DNA of 64,000 bases, taken from NCBI RefSeq assembly GCF_019633745.1, contig NZ_CP037968.1, forward strand, positions 2,238,789 to 2,302,788, written 5' to 3'. Position numbers and translations under genes: made by a program. Positions within the stretch are counted from its first letter, which is position 1; each line of letters starts with the position of its first letter. Under the pieces are notes generated by a model. The model had not been told where the DNA came from. It did not search any database and saw only the letters and a list, made by a program, of their open reading frames with translations. Shown here one piece after another: positions 25,992 to 34,023 of this stretch. Source of the stretch: Methanofollis formosanus. Lineage in GTDB: Archaea; Halobacteriota; Methanomicrobia; Methanomicrobiales; Methanofollaceae.

Positions 25992-27271
25992 CGGTCCACC
26001 TTCAGTGCGTCCCGGTAGGCCCGCATCGCCGCGGCCCCGGCCATCGCCACCGAGTCGGGGATGTCTTTCGGGGCGACGGCCGTCCCGGCTACGTAGATGC
26101 CCGGCCTGAGCGTCGAGACGGTGTCGGTCTTCTCGTCCCTGATCTGCACGAACCCGGTCGTCTCCTGGGTGATCCCGAGCCGCTCGGCAAGTTCATCGGC
26201 CCCGGCCGGGGGCTGCATCCCGACCGAGAGGACGACGAGGTCGGGGTGGAGGAACTCGACCTCCGCCGTCTCGGTGTCCTCGACCATCAACTCAATCCCG
26301 CCGTCCTTTGCGGCGATCTCGCCGGGCATCCCTCTGAGGAACCGAACGCCCATCGCCTTGGCCCGTTCGAAATATTCCTCGTAGCCCTTCCCATAGGCCC
26401 TGAGGTCCATGTACAGCACCGTCACCTCGGTCTCCGGATGGTGCTCTCTGATCAGGATGGCGTTCTTGACCGCCGCCATGCAGCAGACGCAGGAGCAGTA
26501 CGGGCGGTCGATCTGCATGTCCCGCGACCCCACGCACTGGAGGAAGACGATGCTCTCCGGCACGGCGCCGTTCGAGAGCCGGCGCAGTTCGCCGCCCGTC
26601 GGGCCGCTCGCGTTGATCATCCGCTCGAACTCGAGGTTGGTCACGACGTCGGGGAGCTGGAGATAGCGGAGGTTGGCCTTGCGCGAGGGGTCGAAGGTGG
26701 CGTAGCCGGTGGTGACCACCACGGCGGCGGCACTGACCTCGGTCTCTTCTTCGTGGTCCTCGTCGTCCCTGAGCACGGCGTCTTTGCCGCAGGCCTCGTA
26801 GCAGAGCCCGCAGTCGATGCAGTGCTCGGCGTCCCTGACCGTGATGTTGGGGACGGCCTGGGGCATCGGTTTGTACACCGCCTTGCGCACCCCGATCCCG
26901 GCGTCGAAGTGGTTGTAGACCTCGACCGGGCAGACCTCGGTGCAGTCGCCGCAGCCGTTGCATTCCTTCTCGTCGATGTAGCGGGGGTGGCGGAGGAGGC
27001 GGACCGTGAAGGCCCCGACCTCGCCCTCGACCCCGACGACCTCGGTGCAGGTGTGGAGGGTGACGAGCGGGTGGCGCTCCACGTCGACCATCTTGGGCGA
27101 GAGGATGCACATGGAGCAGTCGTTGGTCGGGAAGGTCTTGTCGAGCATGGCCATGTGCCCGCCGATCGTCGGTTCGCGCTCGACGAGGTGGACCGTGACC
27201 CCGTGGTTGGCAAGGTCGAGCGCCGCCTGGATCCCGGTGATCCCGCCGCCGACGACGACCACCTCAGCCAT
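25988..27271 (-). CDS. HdrA-like FAD/4Fe-4S oxidoreductase
   Basis: 427 aa from the ATG at 27271, which overlaps the stop of the carbonic anhydrase gene by 8 bp. The FAD site is GGGITGIQAALDLANHG. The HdrA-specific cysteine segment is TNDCSMCILSPKMVD. Two ferredoxin motifs follow (CNGCGDCTEVCP and CIDCGLCYEACG), then a second Cys cluster (CSCVCCMAA). It is shorter than HdrA of heterodisulfide reductase (about 650 aa) and lacks extra ferredoxin domains. It is probably an electron-bifurcating or transfer subunit; no HdrB/HdrC is nearby. Confidence 0.85.
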   Translation of the reverse strand: MAEVVVVGGGITGIQAALDLANHGVTVHLVEREPTIGGHMAMLDKTFPTNDCSMCILSPKMVDVERHPLVTLHTCTEVVGVEGEVGAFTVRLLRHPRYIDEKECNGCGDCTEVCPVEVYNHFDAGIGVRKAVYKPMPQAVPNITVRDAEHCIDCGLCYEACGKDAVLRDDEDHEEETEVSAAAVVVTTGYATFDPSRKANLRYLQLPDVVTNLEFERMINASGPTGGELRRLSNGAVPESIVFLQCVGSRDMQIDRPYCSCVCCMAAVKNAILIREHHPETEVTVLYMDLRAYGKGYEEYFERAKAMGVRFLRGMPGEIAAKDGGIELMVEDTETAEVEFLHPDLVVLSVGMQPPAGADELAERLGITQETTGFVQIRDEKTDTVSTLRPGIYVAGTAVAPKDIPDSVAMAGAAAMRAYRDALKVDR

Positions 27272-27755
27272 GCCGGTACCTCGCGGCCAGGTCGACGTAG
27301 ATGCGCGCGTTCTCCCTGATGTGTTCGCGCTGTTCGGGGCCGACCTCCTTGACGACCTTGCCGGGCACGCCGAGGACCACCGAGCCCGGCGGGACGAGCT
27401 TGCCTTCGGTGACCACCGCGCCGGCGCCGATGATCGAGCCTTCACCGACGACCGCTCCGTTCATCACGATCGCACCCATCCCGACGAGCACCTCGTCTGA
27501 GATCGTGCATCCGTGGACGATGGCGCCGTGTCCGACCGAGACCCGTTCGCCGATGATGGTCGGGTGACCGGTGCTGCCGTGGACGACGGCGTTGTCCTGG
27601 ATGTTGGAGTCGGCGCCGATGACGATCCGGTCCCGGTCGCCCCTGACCACGGCGCCGAACCAGACCGCCGCTCTCTCGCCGAGCGTGACGTCGCCGAGCA
27701 CGGTGGCGTTCTCCGCGATGAAGACCCCGGCGCCGATGCGCAGATTGTGGTTCAT
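27264..27755 (-). CDS. Gamma-class carbonic anhydrase family protein
   Basis: 163 aa of left-handed beta-helix hexapeptide repeats, with a C-terminal helix. The metal-site histidines are in HGSTGHPTIIG and VGHGAIVHGC; R-G-D-R-D and Q-D-N also match the Cam/YrdA pattern. It forms trimers in the known family. Lacking the acidic loop of Cam, it is closer to the YrdA/PaaY type whose anhydrase activity may be low. First gene of a reverse operon with the HdrA-like, MtnA-like and DUF116 genes. Confidence 0.85.
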   Translation of the reverse strand: MNHNLRIGAGVFIAENATVLGDVTLGERAAVWFGAVVRGDRDRIVIGADSNIQDNAVVHGSTGHPTIIGERVSVGHGAIVHGCTISDEVLVGMGAIVMNGAVVGEGSIIGAGAVVTEGKLVPPGSVVLGVPGKVVKEVGPEQREHIRENARIYVDLAARYRHG

Positions 27756-27767
27756 ACTAATAGTATG
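27753..27767. promoter_or_regulatory. Palindrome joining two divergent start codons
   Basis: CATACTA-A-TAGTATG is a perfect 7-bp inverted repeat around one base. Its left CAT is the start of the carbonic anhydrase gene on the reverse strand; its right ATG is an in-frame upstream start of the CoaD-like gene on the forward strand. It could be a site for a regulator acting on both genes. Confidence 0.4.
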
Positions 27768-27785
27768 GGTTCCCCATCAGTATCA

Positions 27786-28253
27786 ATGAAGATTATGGTC
27801 GGGGGAACCTTCTCCCCCCTTCATGCCGGGCACAAGAAACTGATCTCGCGCTCTTTTGAACTCGCCGGCCCTGAGGGTCTGGTCGTCGTGGGGCTGTCGT
27901 CTGACAATTTTGCCGGCAGGAAGAGCCACCCGGTCATGACCTACGAGGCGCGGAAGGCGGCGCTTGAACGATATATCGAGAGCCTCGGCACCGCGACGAC
28001 CTGGGAGGTGGAGGCGCTCAACGACCGGTACGGATCGGCGCTGGAGGCCGACTTCGATATCCTGGTCGTCTCAGAAGAGACGCTTCCCGTCGGCCTCGAG
28101 ATCAACAAACTCCGCCGGGCCAAGGGGAAGAAGATGGTGGAGATCCACCAGATCGCCTGTGTCCTTGCGGAGGACGGACGGTGGATCTCCTCGACCCGGA
28201 TCATCAGGGGCGAGATCGACGATGTCGGCAGGGTGATCCGGCGGGAGGAGTGA
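27786..28253 (+). CDS. Archaeal pantetheine-phosphate adenylyltransferase (CoaD-type)
   Basis: 155 aa from ATG 27786 (MKIMVGGTFSPLHAGHKK). The nucleotidyltransferase motif GGTFSPLHAGH and the later ISSTRIIRGEID are typical of archaeal PPAT, which makes dephospho-CoA from ATP and phosphopantetheine. An ATG 21 bp upstream (27765) would add seven residues with no family support. It is divergent from the carbonic anhydrase gene with only 30 bp between them, so the promoters must overlap coding sequence. Confidence 0.9.
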   Translation: MKIMVGGTFSPLHAGHKKLISRSFELAGPEGLVVVGLSSDNFAGRKSHPVMTYEARKAALERYIESLGTATTWEVEALNDRYGSALEADFDILVVSEETLPVGLEINKLRRAKGKKMVEIHQIACVLAEDGRWISSTRIIRGEIDDVGRVIRREE

Positions 28254-28416
28254 GGGGAACCGGGAGGTGATCGGAGGGGCCTTCCCGCCCCCCGGTCCCC
28301 TCGCGCGAAGAAGGGCGGAGGACCGCACCCCCCTCTTCATCGTCATCGCTTCGCCTTCCCGCTCTCATCCTCAGGTCCACCGGCGCGTGTGGTGGGGAAG
28401 GCGTGATGATCGGGTG
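28254..28416. other. Left part of the convergent spacer
   Basis: GC-rich; contains a CCCGCCCCCCGGTCCCC run and the flank GGGGAAGGCGTGATGATCGGG that precedes other long-form repeats. No gene is seen. Confidence 0.4.
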
Positions 28417-28625
28417 TGCCGCCCCCCATCGTAGAATCTTCACCGCCGTCTCGCGCCAGGGGGTTGCACCCCCGGAACCCCCACGGACCGAGGATAGGTG
28501 GGGGCGGCGATGGAACAAGGTTCCCCCCGCTTCTCCTGTCTTGAAAAAGAGCGATCAAGCAAGGGAAATTTTCATCCAGTCTGTTTGAGTCGTGCTCTCG
28601 ACTCATGTCTGATTCTACAGAGCCA
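28417..28625 (+). repeat. Palindromic repeat family, long form with conserved tail
   Basis: The core 28417-28510 starts TGCCGCCCCC and ends GGGGGCGGCGA, with TCTCGCGCC then a GGGGG-TTGCA-CCCCC hairpin and GAGGATAGGTGGGGG. The tail (28511-28625) has TCTCCTGTCTTGAAAAAGAG, AAATTTTCATCC, TTTGAG and a CATGTCTGATTCTACAGAGCC end. The same tail occurs at 44561-44670 and 51965-52080. It lies between convergent genes. Confidence 0.8.
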
Positions 28626-28743
28626 TTGTTTCAAATTTTCTCGTGGAAGGAGAGAATGAAGGCGTTGTCGCCATCCCATCTTATCCGGTGAGTTCGACCT
28701 CGCCTGCCGTGAGTGGACGGCAGCAGATCCGGCCGTTATTCTC

Positions 28744-29235
28744 TTATAATTCCGGGGGACGGTGATGATTCTGACGATCGATCACAAGTTGTTCTCTGTG
28801 TGTCTGGACAAAAGCCACAACGTGCTCTTTATTCAGCCCGAGGACAGGACCTAACGCTTCGCCGAATATGTCGAGATCGTTTATGTGATAGTAGTCATGG
28901 TCCTCATCATAGTACCTGACCAATACCTCTTCTTCAAGGTCCCGGGAACAGCTCTTGATCTCCTCCTCAGATAGGTTCCATTTCATCCTTTCATTCCAGT
29001 AGGTGAGGTAGACGATGGTATCGTCGATGATCACGCCGTCGTCTTTTTCCCTGAGAGATTGTAATGTTTCATCCGATGGTACCACCGTCGGCTCCGGTAC
29101 AGGCACGTCGATACCGATGATGGTGGAGGATTCGCATTCTTCGTCGCTTGCACTCATCACCGGCACCATTATGACGCCCGCCAGCAGGAGTGCCAGGAGG
29201 ATGAAGAATGTCCGGATGAGAGTTCTTTTTTCCAT
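28744..29235 (-). CDS. Secreted hypothetical protein
   Basis: 163 aa from the ATG at 29235, preceded by GGAGAGA as SD. A clear signal peptide (RTFFILLALLLAGVIMVPVMSA) is followed by a mature domain very rich in D and E (EECESS, YYDEDHDYYHINDLD), ending in a helical stretch LGLNKEHVVAFVQTHREQL. No family recognised. The acidic, Tyr/His-rich centre could bind cations. Single gene, convergent with the repeat element. Confidence 0.65.
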   Translation of the reverse strand: MEKRTLIRTFFILLALLLAGVIMVPVMSASDEECESSTIIGIDVPVPEPTVVPSDETLQSLREKDDGVIIDDTIVYLTYWNERMKWNLSEEEIKSCSRDLEEEVLVRYYDEDHDYYHINDLDIFGEALGPVLGLNKEHVVAFVQTHREQLVIDRQNHHRPPEL

Positions 29236-29773
29236 GTGTTCTCTCTCCTTTCCCCCGCGGCAGACGAAGTCCATGCTTGCATATTCCCTCTGCCTCCGGG
29301 CAGTGCGGGGCTCTGTCAACACCTGGACGTTTGCACCGGGCCCCGCCTCGAGACCGGATCGATCTCCACGAGGCCAGATATCTCTGTATTAATATATATG
29401 GTTTCTAGCACGATCGTCTTACTGTTGCCGGGCTCTCACCTGTCCTGACGGACCGATTTGGCCTGAAAACGTACATGCCGATTTTTCTGGATCTCTCAGC
29501 GGCCTGTCGGCGCGATAAACCTCTTTCGTGCGGCTCCGCCCTCCTGCTCCTTGTGAAGCGGGAGGAGGAGTTCGCTGCACCGTATATCGGCCTCTCCGTG
29601 AAGGACACCGGGGAAAACTCGAAGATCTCTGATCGTACGACCTTCACCGAGGTCTCCGTACAGGACTGCAGAGTTCGGGTTCACCGATACGCTCGAACTC
29701 GCTGGCACACTCGGTCTCCCTCATGATGGCGATCGGCGGAGGACGGAGGCGTGACAGATATCTCTATATATAT
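29236..29773. other. Intergenic region without a supported gene
   Basis: Short frames on both strands between 29405 and 29726 have no recognisable motifs and no good start signals. They may be decayed coding DNA, but no family can be named. The right end (29761-29773) holds the TATA-like CTATATATATT of the MNT/HEPN operon. Confidence 0.5.
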
Positions 29774-29811
29774 TGTCTAAAAAAATAGACATATGTCTAA
29801 AAAATTAGACA
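29774..29811 (+). promoter_or_regulatory. Twin operator over the MNT start codon
   Basis: TGTCTA-A6-TAGACA (29774-29791) and TGTCTA-AAAAAT-TAGACA (29794-29811) are two perfect 6-bp inverted repeats with the same spacing, 20 bp apart centre to centre, that is, on one DNA face. The second contains the ATG (29793) and encodes the first residues of the MNT protein. A TATA box (CTATATATATT) lies immediately before. This is a textbook layout for autorepression by a toxin-antitoxin complex. Confidence 0.75.
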
Positions 29812-30377
29812 TAACTGAGAACGATCTTCTGGTGCTCGCCCTCTTCTCAGACGGTTATGACCGTGAATACTATATCAGGGAAGTCTGCACCCATCTCCCC
29901 ATCACACACGGGACGGCGCAGACCGTCCTTGTCCGTCTTGAGGAGAAACGCGTACTTGCATCCTCGCAGCACGGGAAGATCAGGCTCTTCCGGATTAAAA
30001 CCGGTGAAATCTCGATTCAATATTTTGTTCTCGCCGAGATTTACAAAAAGATCCGGTTTATGGAAGAGCACCCCTATATCTCGGAAATGATGGACAGGAT
30101 CTCCTCGTTCACGCGAGGGACCACCCTGCTCTTCGGGAGTTATGCAAAAGGTACGGAGACGGAGGAGTCTGATCTCGATGTGTTCGTCGCGGGAGCGTAT
30201 GATGAACGGGAAGTCGCAAAGATCGGGAAAATGTACGATGTCGAGATCAATGTCAAGGCGTACCCTGAGACGGCGTTCGATCTGAAATATCGATCCGATC
30301 CGCTTGTTTGTGAGGTGAAGAAGCATCACATCGTCTGGAAGAACGCCGAGTCGTTTGTCCGTGAGGTGATGACATGA
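29793..30377 (+). CDS. MNT-type nucleotidyltransferase with N-terminal winged helix (antitoxin-like)
   Basis: 194 aa. Residues 1-75 form a winged-helix DNA-binding domain (ITENDLLVLALFSDG...HGTAQTVLVRLEEKRVLASS). The second half is a minimal nucleotidyltransferase with GSYAKGTETEESDLDVFV, so the GS-x10-DxD motif is complete. The HEPN gene follows with a 4-bp overlap (ATGA). In HEPN/MNT pairs the MNT protein neutralises the HEPN RNase, often by AMPylation. The winged helix probably binds the twin operator at the promoter. Confidence 0.85.
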   Translation: MSKKLDITENDLLVLALFSDGYDREYYIREVCTHLPITHGTAQTVLVRLEEKRVLASSQHGKIRLFRIKTGEISIQYFVLAEIYKKIRFMEEHPYISEMMDRISSFTRGTTLLFGSYAKGTETEESDLDVFVAGAYDEREVAKIGKMYDVEINVKAYPETAFDLKYRSDPLVCEVKKHHIVWKNAESFVREVMT

Positions 30378-30868
30378 GAGACCGACTTTCCTGGTGTGCC
30401 GGGATCAAAAACGGCATCAGAATTGTCGAACCAAACGACAATCTTGCAACCGCGTATCTGAAAAAAGCTGAGGAGGCGATGGAGGCCATGCACTCCGTCA
30501 CCTCGAATGACTGGAAGATCTCGACCGGGTACTATTCCCTCTATTTTTCCCTGTACTCCGTGCTGACAGGGATCGGGTTCAGGTCCGAGAACCATACCTG
30601 CACGATCGTGCTGATGCGACACCTCCTCGACGGGTTCTTCACCCCCGAGGAGTGCGAGATGGTGGAGAGGGCGCGGCAAGCACGCGTGGAGACGCAGTAT
30701 TATGTCGCCGGTGATGTCTCCAGGGCATATGCTGAGAGGCTTGCACAACAGGTCCCCCGATTTCTGGTGAAGTGCAGGGGCATCGTCGATGGGTTGAACG
30801 AGCGGGAGGTGCAGGCACTGCGCGAGAGATATCGTATGTTGATCGAGGAAAGCGGGGAGCGGTGGTGA
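30374..30868 (+). CDS. HEPN domain protein (toxin-like partner of MNT)
   Basis: 164 aa, all-helical. The first half carries NLATAYLKKAEEAMEAM and GYYSLYFSLYSVLTGIGF, as in HEPN proteins. At the position where active HEPN toxins have R-x4-6-H, this one has RVETQYYV, with Tyr in place of His, so RNase activity may be lost or altered. Translationally coupled to the MNT gene (ATGA overlap). It is more likely a regulatory or weakened toxin than a classical HepT, but this rests on one motif. Confidence 0.75.
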   Translation: MRDRLSWCAGIKNGIRIVEPNDNLATAYLKKAEEAMEAMHSVTSNDWKISTGYYSLYFSLYSVLTGIGFRSENHTCTIVLMRHLLDGFFTPEECEMVERARQARVETQYYVAGDVSRAYAERLAQQVPRFLVKCRGIVDGLNEREVQALRERYRMLIEESGERW

Positions 30869-31034
30869 GAGGTGTTTCCTGGTTGGCCTATTGATCGCGG
30901 GGCGTGCGATCGATCAACACGAGATGGATCGGTCGGTGATCAGAGGTGCCACCTCCTGAAGGAATGCTCGCCTGCGCTCTCATCCGCGGCCTCTCTCGCC
31001 GCTCTTCACCACTAAAAAAAGAGAAAAAAAATCC

Positions 31035-31496
31035 TCAGATAATATGCCCGGGGATATCGTCCTTCAGGTACCAGTCACAGTATAGACAGTGCAGACCCCT
31101 TTTTGTCACCTCAAACCTGCTCTTGATCGGTTCGTTGGTGTTGGAGATGCACCCCCGGTTCGGGCACCTGACCACGCCCAGGAGCACCCTGGGGATCTCG
31201 ACCCCCATCTTCTCGCAGACCAGGTAGTCCCTGATGATGTTGATCGTGGCCTGGGGGGCGATGAGGGCGATGCGGTCGACCTCCTCGGTGCAGAGTTCGC
31301 GGTCTGAGATCTTGACCACGTCCTTTCTGCCCGACTTCTCGCTCGCCACGTTGGTGGCGATGGAGAGGCACTCGTCGGTCGTCCCGGTGATCCCGAGGAT
31401 CTTGAGCACGTTGAGGGCCTCGCCCGCGGTGATATGGTCGATCACCGTCCCGTTCCTGATCGGGCTGATCTGCAGCACCCGCGGTTCGTCTTTCAT
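31035..31496 (-). CDS. pyrI: Aspartate carbamoyltransferase regulatory subunit
   Basis: 153 aa, normal length. The N-terminal nucleotide-binding domain starts LQISPIRNGTVIDHI. The zinc domain has CPNRGC and later CLYC, giving the four Cys that hold zinc and contact PyrB. It mediates allosteric control of pyrimidine synthesis by nucleotides. The start codon overlaps the pyrB stop (ATGA). Confidence 0.97.
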   Translation of the reverse strand: MKDEPRVLQISPIRNGTVIDHITAGEALNVLKILGITGTTDECLSIATNVASEKSGRKDVVKISDRELCTEEVDRIALIAPQATINIIRDYLVCEKMGVEIPRVLLGVVRCPNRGCISNTNEPIKSRFEVTKRGLHCLYCDWYLKDDIPGHII

Positions 31497-32392
31497 CCCA
31501 TCACCTCCAGGAGGAGGGCCATCCTGATCGGAACGCCGTTCCTCGCCTGCTGGAAATACTTTGCGTGCGGGAGGGCGTCGACCCTGGGGTCGATCTCGTC
31601 GACCCGTGGAAGGGGGTGGAGGACGATCATCCGCTCCCGCGCCTCCGCGAGGAGTTCGGGGGTGACCCGGTAACTCGAGGCCACCGCATAGTACGAGGCC
31701 GAGTCAGGGAAGCGTTCCCGCTGGATCCTGGTGACGTACATCACGTCGAGCGCCCGCGTGAACTCCCCGATCTCGTCGTGGACCACGATCTCGACGCCCC
31801 GCTCGCGCAGTTCCTCGACGACGTTGGGCGGCATCTCCAGGCCCTCGGGGGCGAGGGTGTGGATGGTGACGTCGTACTGCGTCAGGGCATAGGCGAGGGA
31901 GTGGGCCGTCCGCCCGTACCGCAGGTCGCCGAGGAGGCCCACGTCGATCCCCTCGAGCGGCATCGCCTGCCTGATCGTGTACAGGTCGATGAGCGTCTGG
32001 GACGGGTGCTGCCCGGCGCCGTCGCCGGCGTTGAGGACCGGGACCGAGGCAAACTCGCTGGCCAGTTGTGCCGCCCCCTCCCTGGGGTGACGGAGCACGA
32101 TGGCGTCGGCATACCCGCTCACCACCCTGATGGTGTCGGCGAGGGTCTCGCCCTTCACGACCGAACTCGCCTCCACCCCGCCCATGTCGATGGATGCCCC
32201 GCCGAGCCGGGCCATCGCCGCCTCGAACGACATCCGCGTCCTGGTCGAGGGCTCGAAGAAGAGCACCCCGAGGATCTTGTCCTCGAGGGCCTTCGGGTCG
32301 TAGTCGCCCTGATCGATCGCCTCCGCCCGGTCGAGGAGGGCGTCGATATCCTTCTTCTCAAACTCCTTGATTGAGATGATATGCTGCCGCAT
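31493..32392 (-). CDS. pyrB: Aspartate carbamoyltransferase catalytic subunit
   Basis: 299 aa from ATG 32392; a TTG 15 bp upstream would run back into trmI. Carbamoyl-phosphate site STRTRMSFEAAM, aspartate-site DGAGQHPSQTLIDLYT and HPLPRVDEI are all present. It catalyses the committed step of pyrimidine synthesis. It starts immediately after the trmI stop and overlaps pyrI. Confidence 0.97.
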   Translation of the reverse strand: MRQHIISIKEFEKKDIDALLDRAEAIDQGDYDPKALEDKILGVLFFEPSTRTRMSFEAAMARLGGASIDMGGVEASSVVKGETLADTIRVVSGYADAIVLRHPREGAAQLASEFASVPVLNAGDGAGQHPSQTLIDLYTIRQAMPLEGIDVGLLGDLRYGRTAHSLAYALTQYDVTIHTLAPEGLEMPPNVVEELRERGVEIVVHDEIGEFTRALDVMYVTRIQRERFPDSASYYAVASSYRVTPELLAEARERMIVLHPLPRVDEIDPRVDALPHAKYFQQARNGVPIRMALLLEVMG

Positions 32393-32393
32393 C

Positions 32394-33125
32394 TTACCGC
32401 CTTGCAATCGTGATATAGCCCGAGTGTCCGACCCGCGTCGACGGCCTGGTGCCGCGCTTGCCCCGCGTCATCTCCCGCTCCATGCACTCATAGGTGTGCA
32501 CCTCTGAGAAGAGCGTTGCGGCGGCGTCATAGGCGGCACTCATCCCCTCGATGAAGGGGGTGTAGCAGGCGAGATACCCGCCAGGCACCAGGAGGGCGCG
32601 GGCGCGGGCGACGTGCTCGGCCGTGACCGGGAGGTCGAAGTGGACGATGTCGAACCGTTCCTCGCCTTCCACTTCGAGGACGTCGCAGGCCCGCACTTCG
32701 ACGTTCTCAAGCCCGGCGTCTCGAATGTTCTTCTCGGCCCGCGTCGCGAACTCGGGCCGCACCTCGCAGGTGACGACCGTCCGGGCGATCCCGCCGAAAT
32801 AGATCGCGGCGATCCCGCTCCCGGTCCCCGCGTCCAGGACGAGGTCGTTTTTGTTCATCCCGGTGTAGGCGATGACCATCCCGATGTCCTTGGGGAGCAT
32901 CGGGGCCCCGGTCCTGGCGGCGTGGGCGAAGAAGTCGGTCGCCCGCGGGCGCCTCACTGTGAACTCGTGCCCCAGGTGGGTGGCGACGACGCTCCCGTAC
33001 GCCGCTCCGACCAGCGCGGCGAGGTCGAGGATCCCGAGGTCGGTGGAGAGCGTGCCCTCGCCGGCCCGTACATAGTACTCCCGCTTGCTCGAGACGAGGA
33101 GCAGCCGCTCCCCTGCCTGGATCAT
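32394..33125 (-). CDS. trmI: tRNA (adenine-N1)-methyltransferase
   Basis: 243 aa. A short N-terminal beta domain is followed by a class I methyltransferase fold: SAM motif DAGTGSGIAAIYFG, motif CEVRPEFATRAEKN, and motif IV HFDLP. This matches archaeal TrmI, which methylates A57/A58 in the T loop of tRNA. The start overlaps the stop of the NAC gene (4 bp). Confidence 0.93.
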   Translation of the reverse strand: MIQAGERLLLVSSKREYYVRAGEGTLSTDLGILDLAALVGAAYGSVVATHLGHEFTVRRPRATDFFAHAARTGAPMLPKDIGMVIAYTGMNKNDLVLDAGTGSGIAAIYFGGIARTVVTCEVRPEFATRAEKNIRDAGLENVEVRACDVLEVEGEERFDIVHFDLPVTAEHVARARALLVPGGYLACYTPFIEGMSAAYDAAATLFSEVHTYECMEREMTRGKRGTRPSTRVGHSGYITIARR

Positions 33126-33466
33126 GCGCCGCTCAGCCGCAGGATCGCCTCGGCGATGTCGCCGTTCGTGGCGATGAGCGCCTCTTTTGCGGCTTCTGCA
33201 GAGGCGTTCGTCTGGACCATCACCAGTTTGACGTCTTCTTCGGGGATCTCGACGGCCGCCGGTTCGAACCGCGCCTCGCCGTTGATCTGGTAGGTGGTGG
33301 TTCCCTGCATGATGGTGGCAACGACCTCGGCCTCGTCGAAGACGTAGTTACCCTTCCCGGTCTCGATGACGACCCGCTGGACGTCCTCGAGTGTCTCCAT
33401 CTGCATGCCGAGCTGCTTCATCATCTGTTTCATCTTTTTTGGATTGATCTTTCCGCCTGGAAACAC
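33122..33466 (-). CDS. nac: Nascent polypeptide-associated complex protein
   Basis: 114 aa. The N-terminal part (GGKINPKKMKQMMKQLGM) is the ribosome-binding stretch; the NAC beta-barrel covers about residues 25-70; the C-terminus is a UBA domain (DVKLVMVQTNASAEAAKEAL). Archaeal NAC is a homodimer that binds emerging chains at the ribosome. It follows the PUA gene by 2 bp. Confidence 0.96.
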   Translation of the reverse strand: MFPGGKINPKKMKQMMKQLGMQMETLEDVQRVVIETGKGNYVFDEAEVVATIMQGTTTYQINGEARFEPAAVEIPEEDVKLVMVQTNASAEAAKEALIATNGDIAEAILRLSGA

Positions 33467-33468
33467 GT

Positions 33469-33942
33469 TTACTTCCCTCCTTTCCGTACCTTTACCGCTA
33501 CTCCGTAATCAAATGCCATCATTTCGTCGCCTGAGAGGGCCGCCTCGCCGGTGCCGAGGAGGTCGTCGCCCTCCCGCACCACCAGCACCTCGTCGCCCGG
33601 GCGGATGCCCGGGTCGGCGGCGAGGACGTGCTTTGCAAAGGCGTTCTTCCCCTGCGCCACGAACTCGGCGGCGTCCTCCATCACCACGACCCGGTAGGCC
33701 GGGGCCGGGATGCCGGCCCTGAGCCGCCGGGCTCCTTCGATCCCGAGGGTGAACCGTCCGTCCTGGGCCCTGACGGTGACGAGCCGTTCCTTGTTCAGCA
33801 TCACCTGTCTGACCCGTTTGGTCTTCGACCTGACGAACCGACACTCTTCCGGGAAGAGGGCCTCGCCCGCCCCCCGTCCGAACTGGAAGTCGGCGATGGC
33901 TCGAACCTGTTCCAGCGCGCGCGCTCCTGATCTTCCTGTCAC
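33469..33942 (-). CDS. PUA domain protein
   Basis: 157 aa. The C-terminal 75 residues (AYRVVVMEDAAEFVAQGKN...AADPGIRPGDEVLVV) form a PUA RNA-binding domain; the N-terminal half resembles the pre-PUA region of archaeal transglycosylase-related proteins. It probably binds tRNA or rRNA, fitting its place next to NAC and TrmI. The specific target is unknown. Confidence 0.85.
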   Translation of the reverse strand: MTGRSGARALEQVRAIADFQFGRGAGEALFPEECRFVRSKTKRVRQVMLNKERLVTVRAQDGRFTLGIEGARRLRAGIPAPAYRVVVMEDAAEFVAQGKNAFAKHVLAADPGIRPGDEVLVVREGDDLLGTGEAALSGDEMMAFDYGVAVKVRKGGK

Positions 33943-34023
33943 AACACCAGTCTCCTGTTTTCCGGGTCCTGCCGTGGGGCCCCCATGGGGGCCGGTCGGT
34001 CAGTACTTGGGTCTCAGGTGGAT

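Noticed and set aside
26246-27319. 357-codon forward frame opposite the HdrA-like gene
   Set aside because: Antisense of a gene with intact FAD and iron-sulphur motifs.
29405-29726. Small genes in the gap before the MNT operon
   Set aside because: Overlapping short frames on both strands, none with recognisable domains; possibly decayed DNA.
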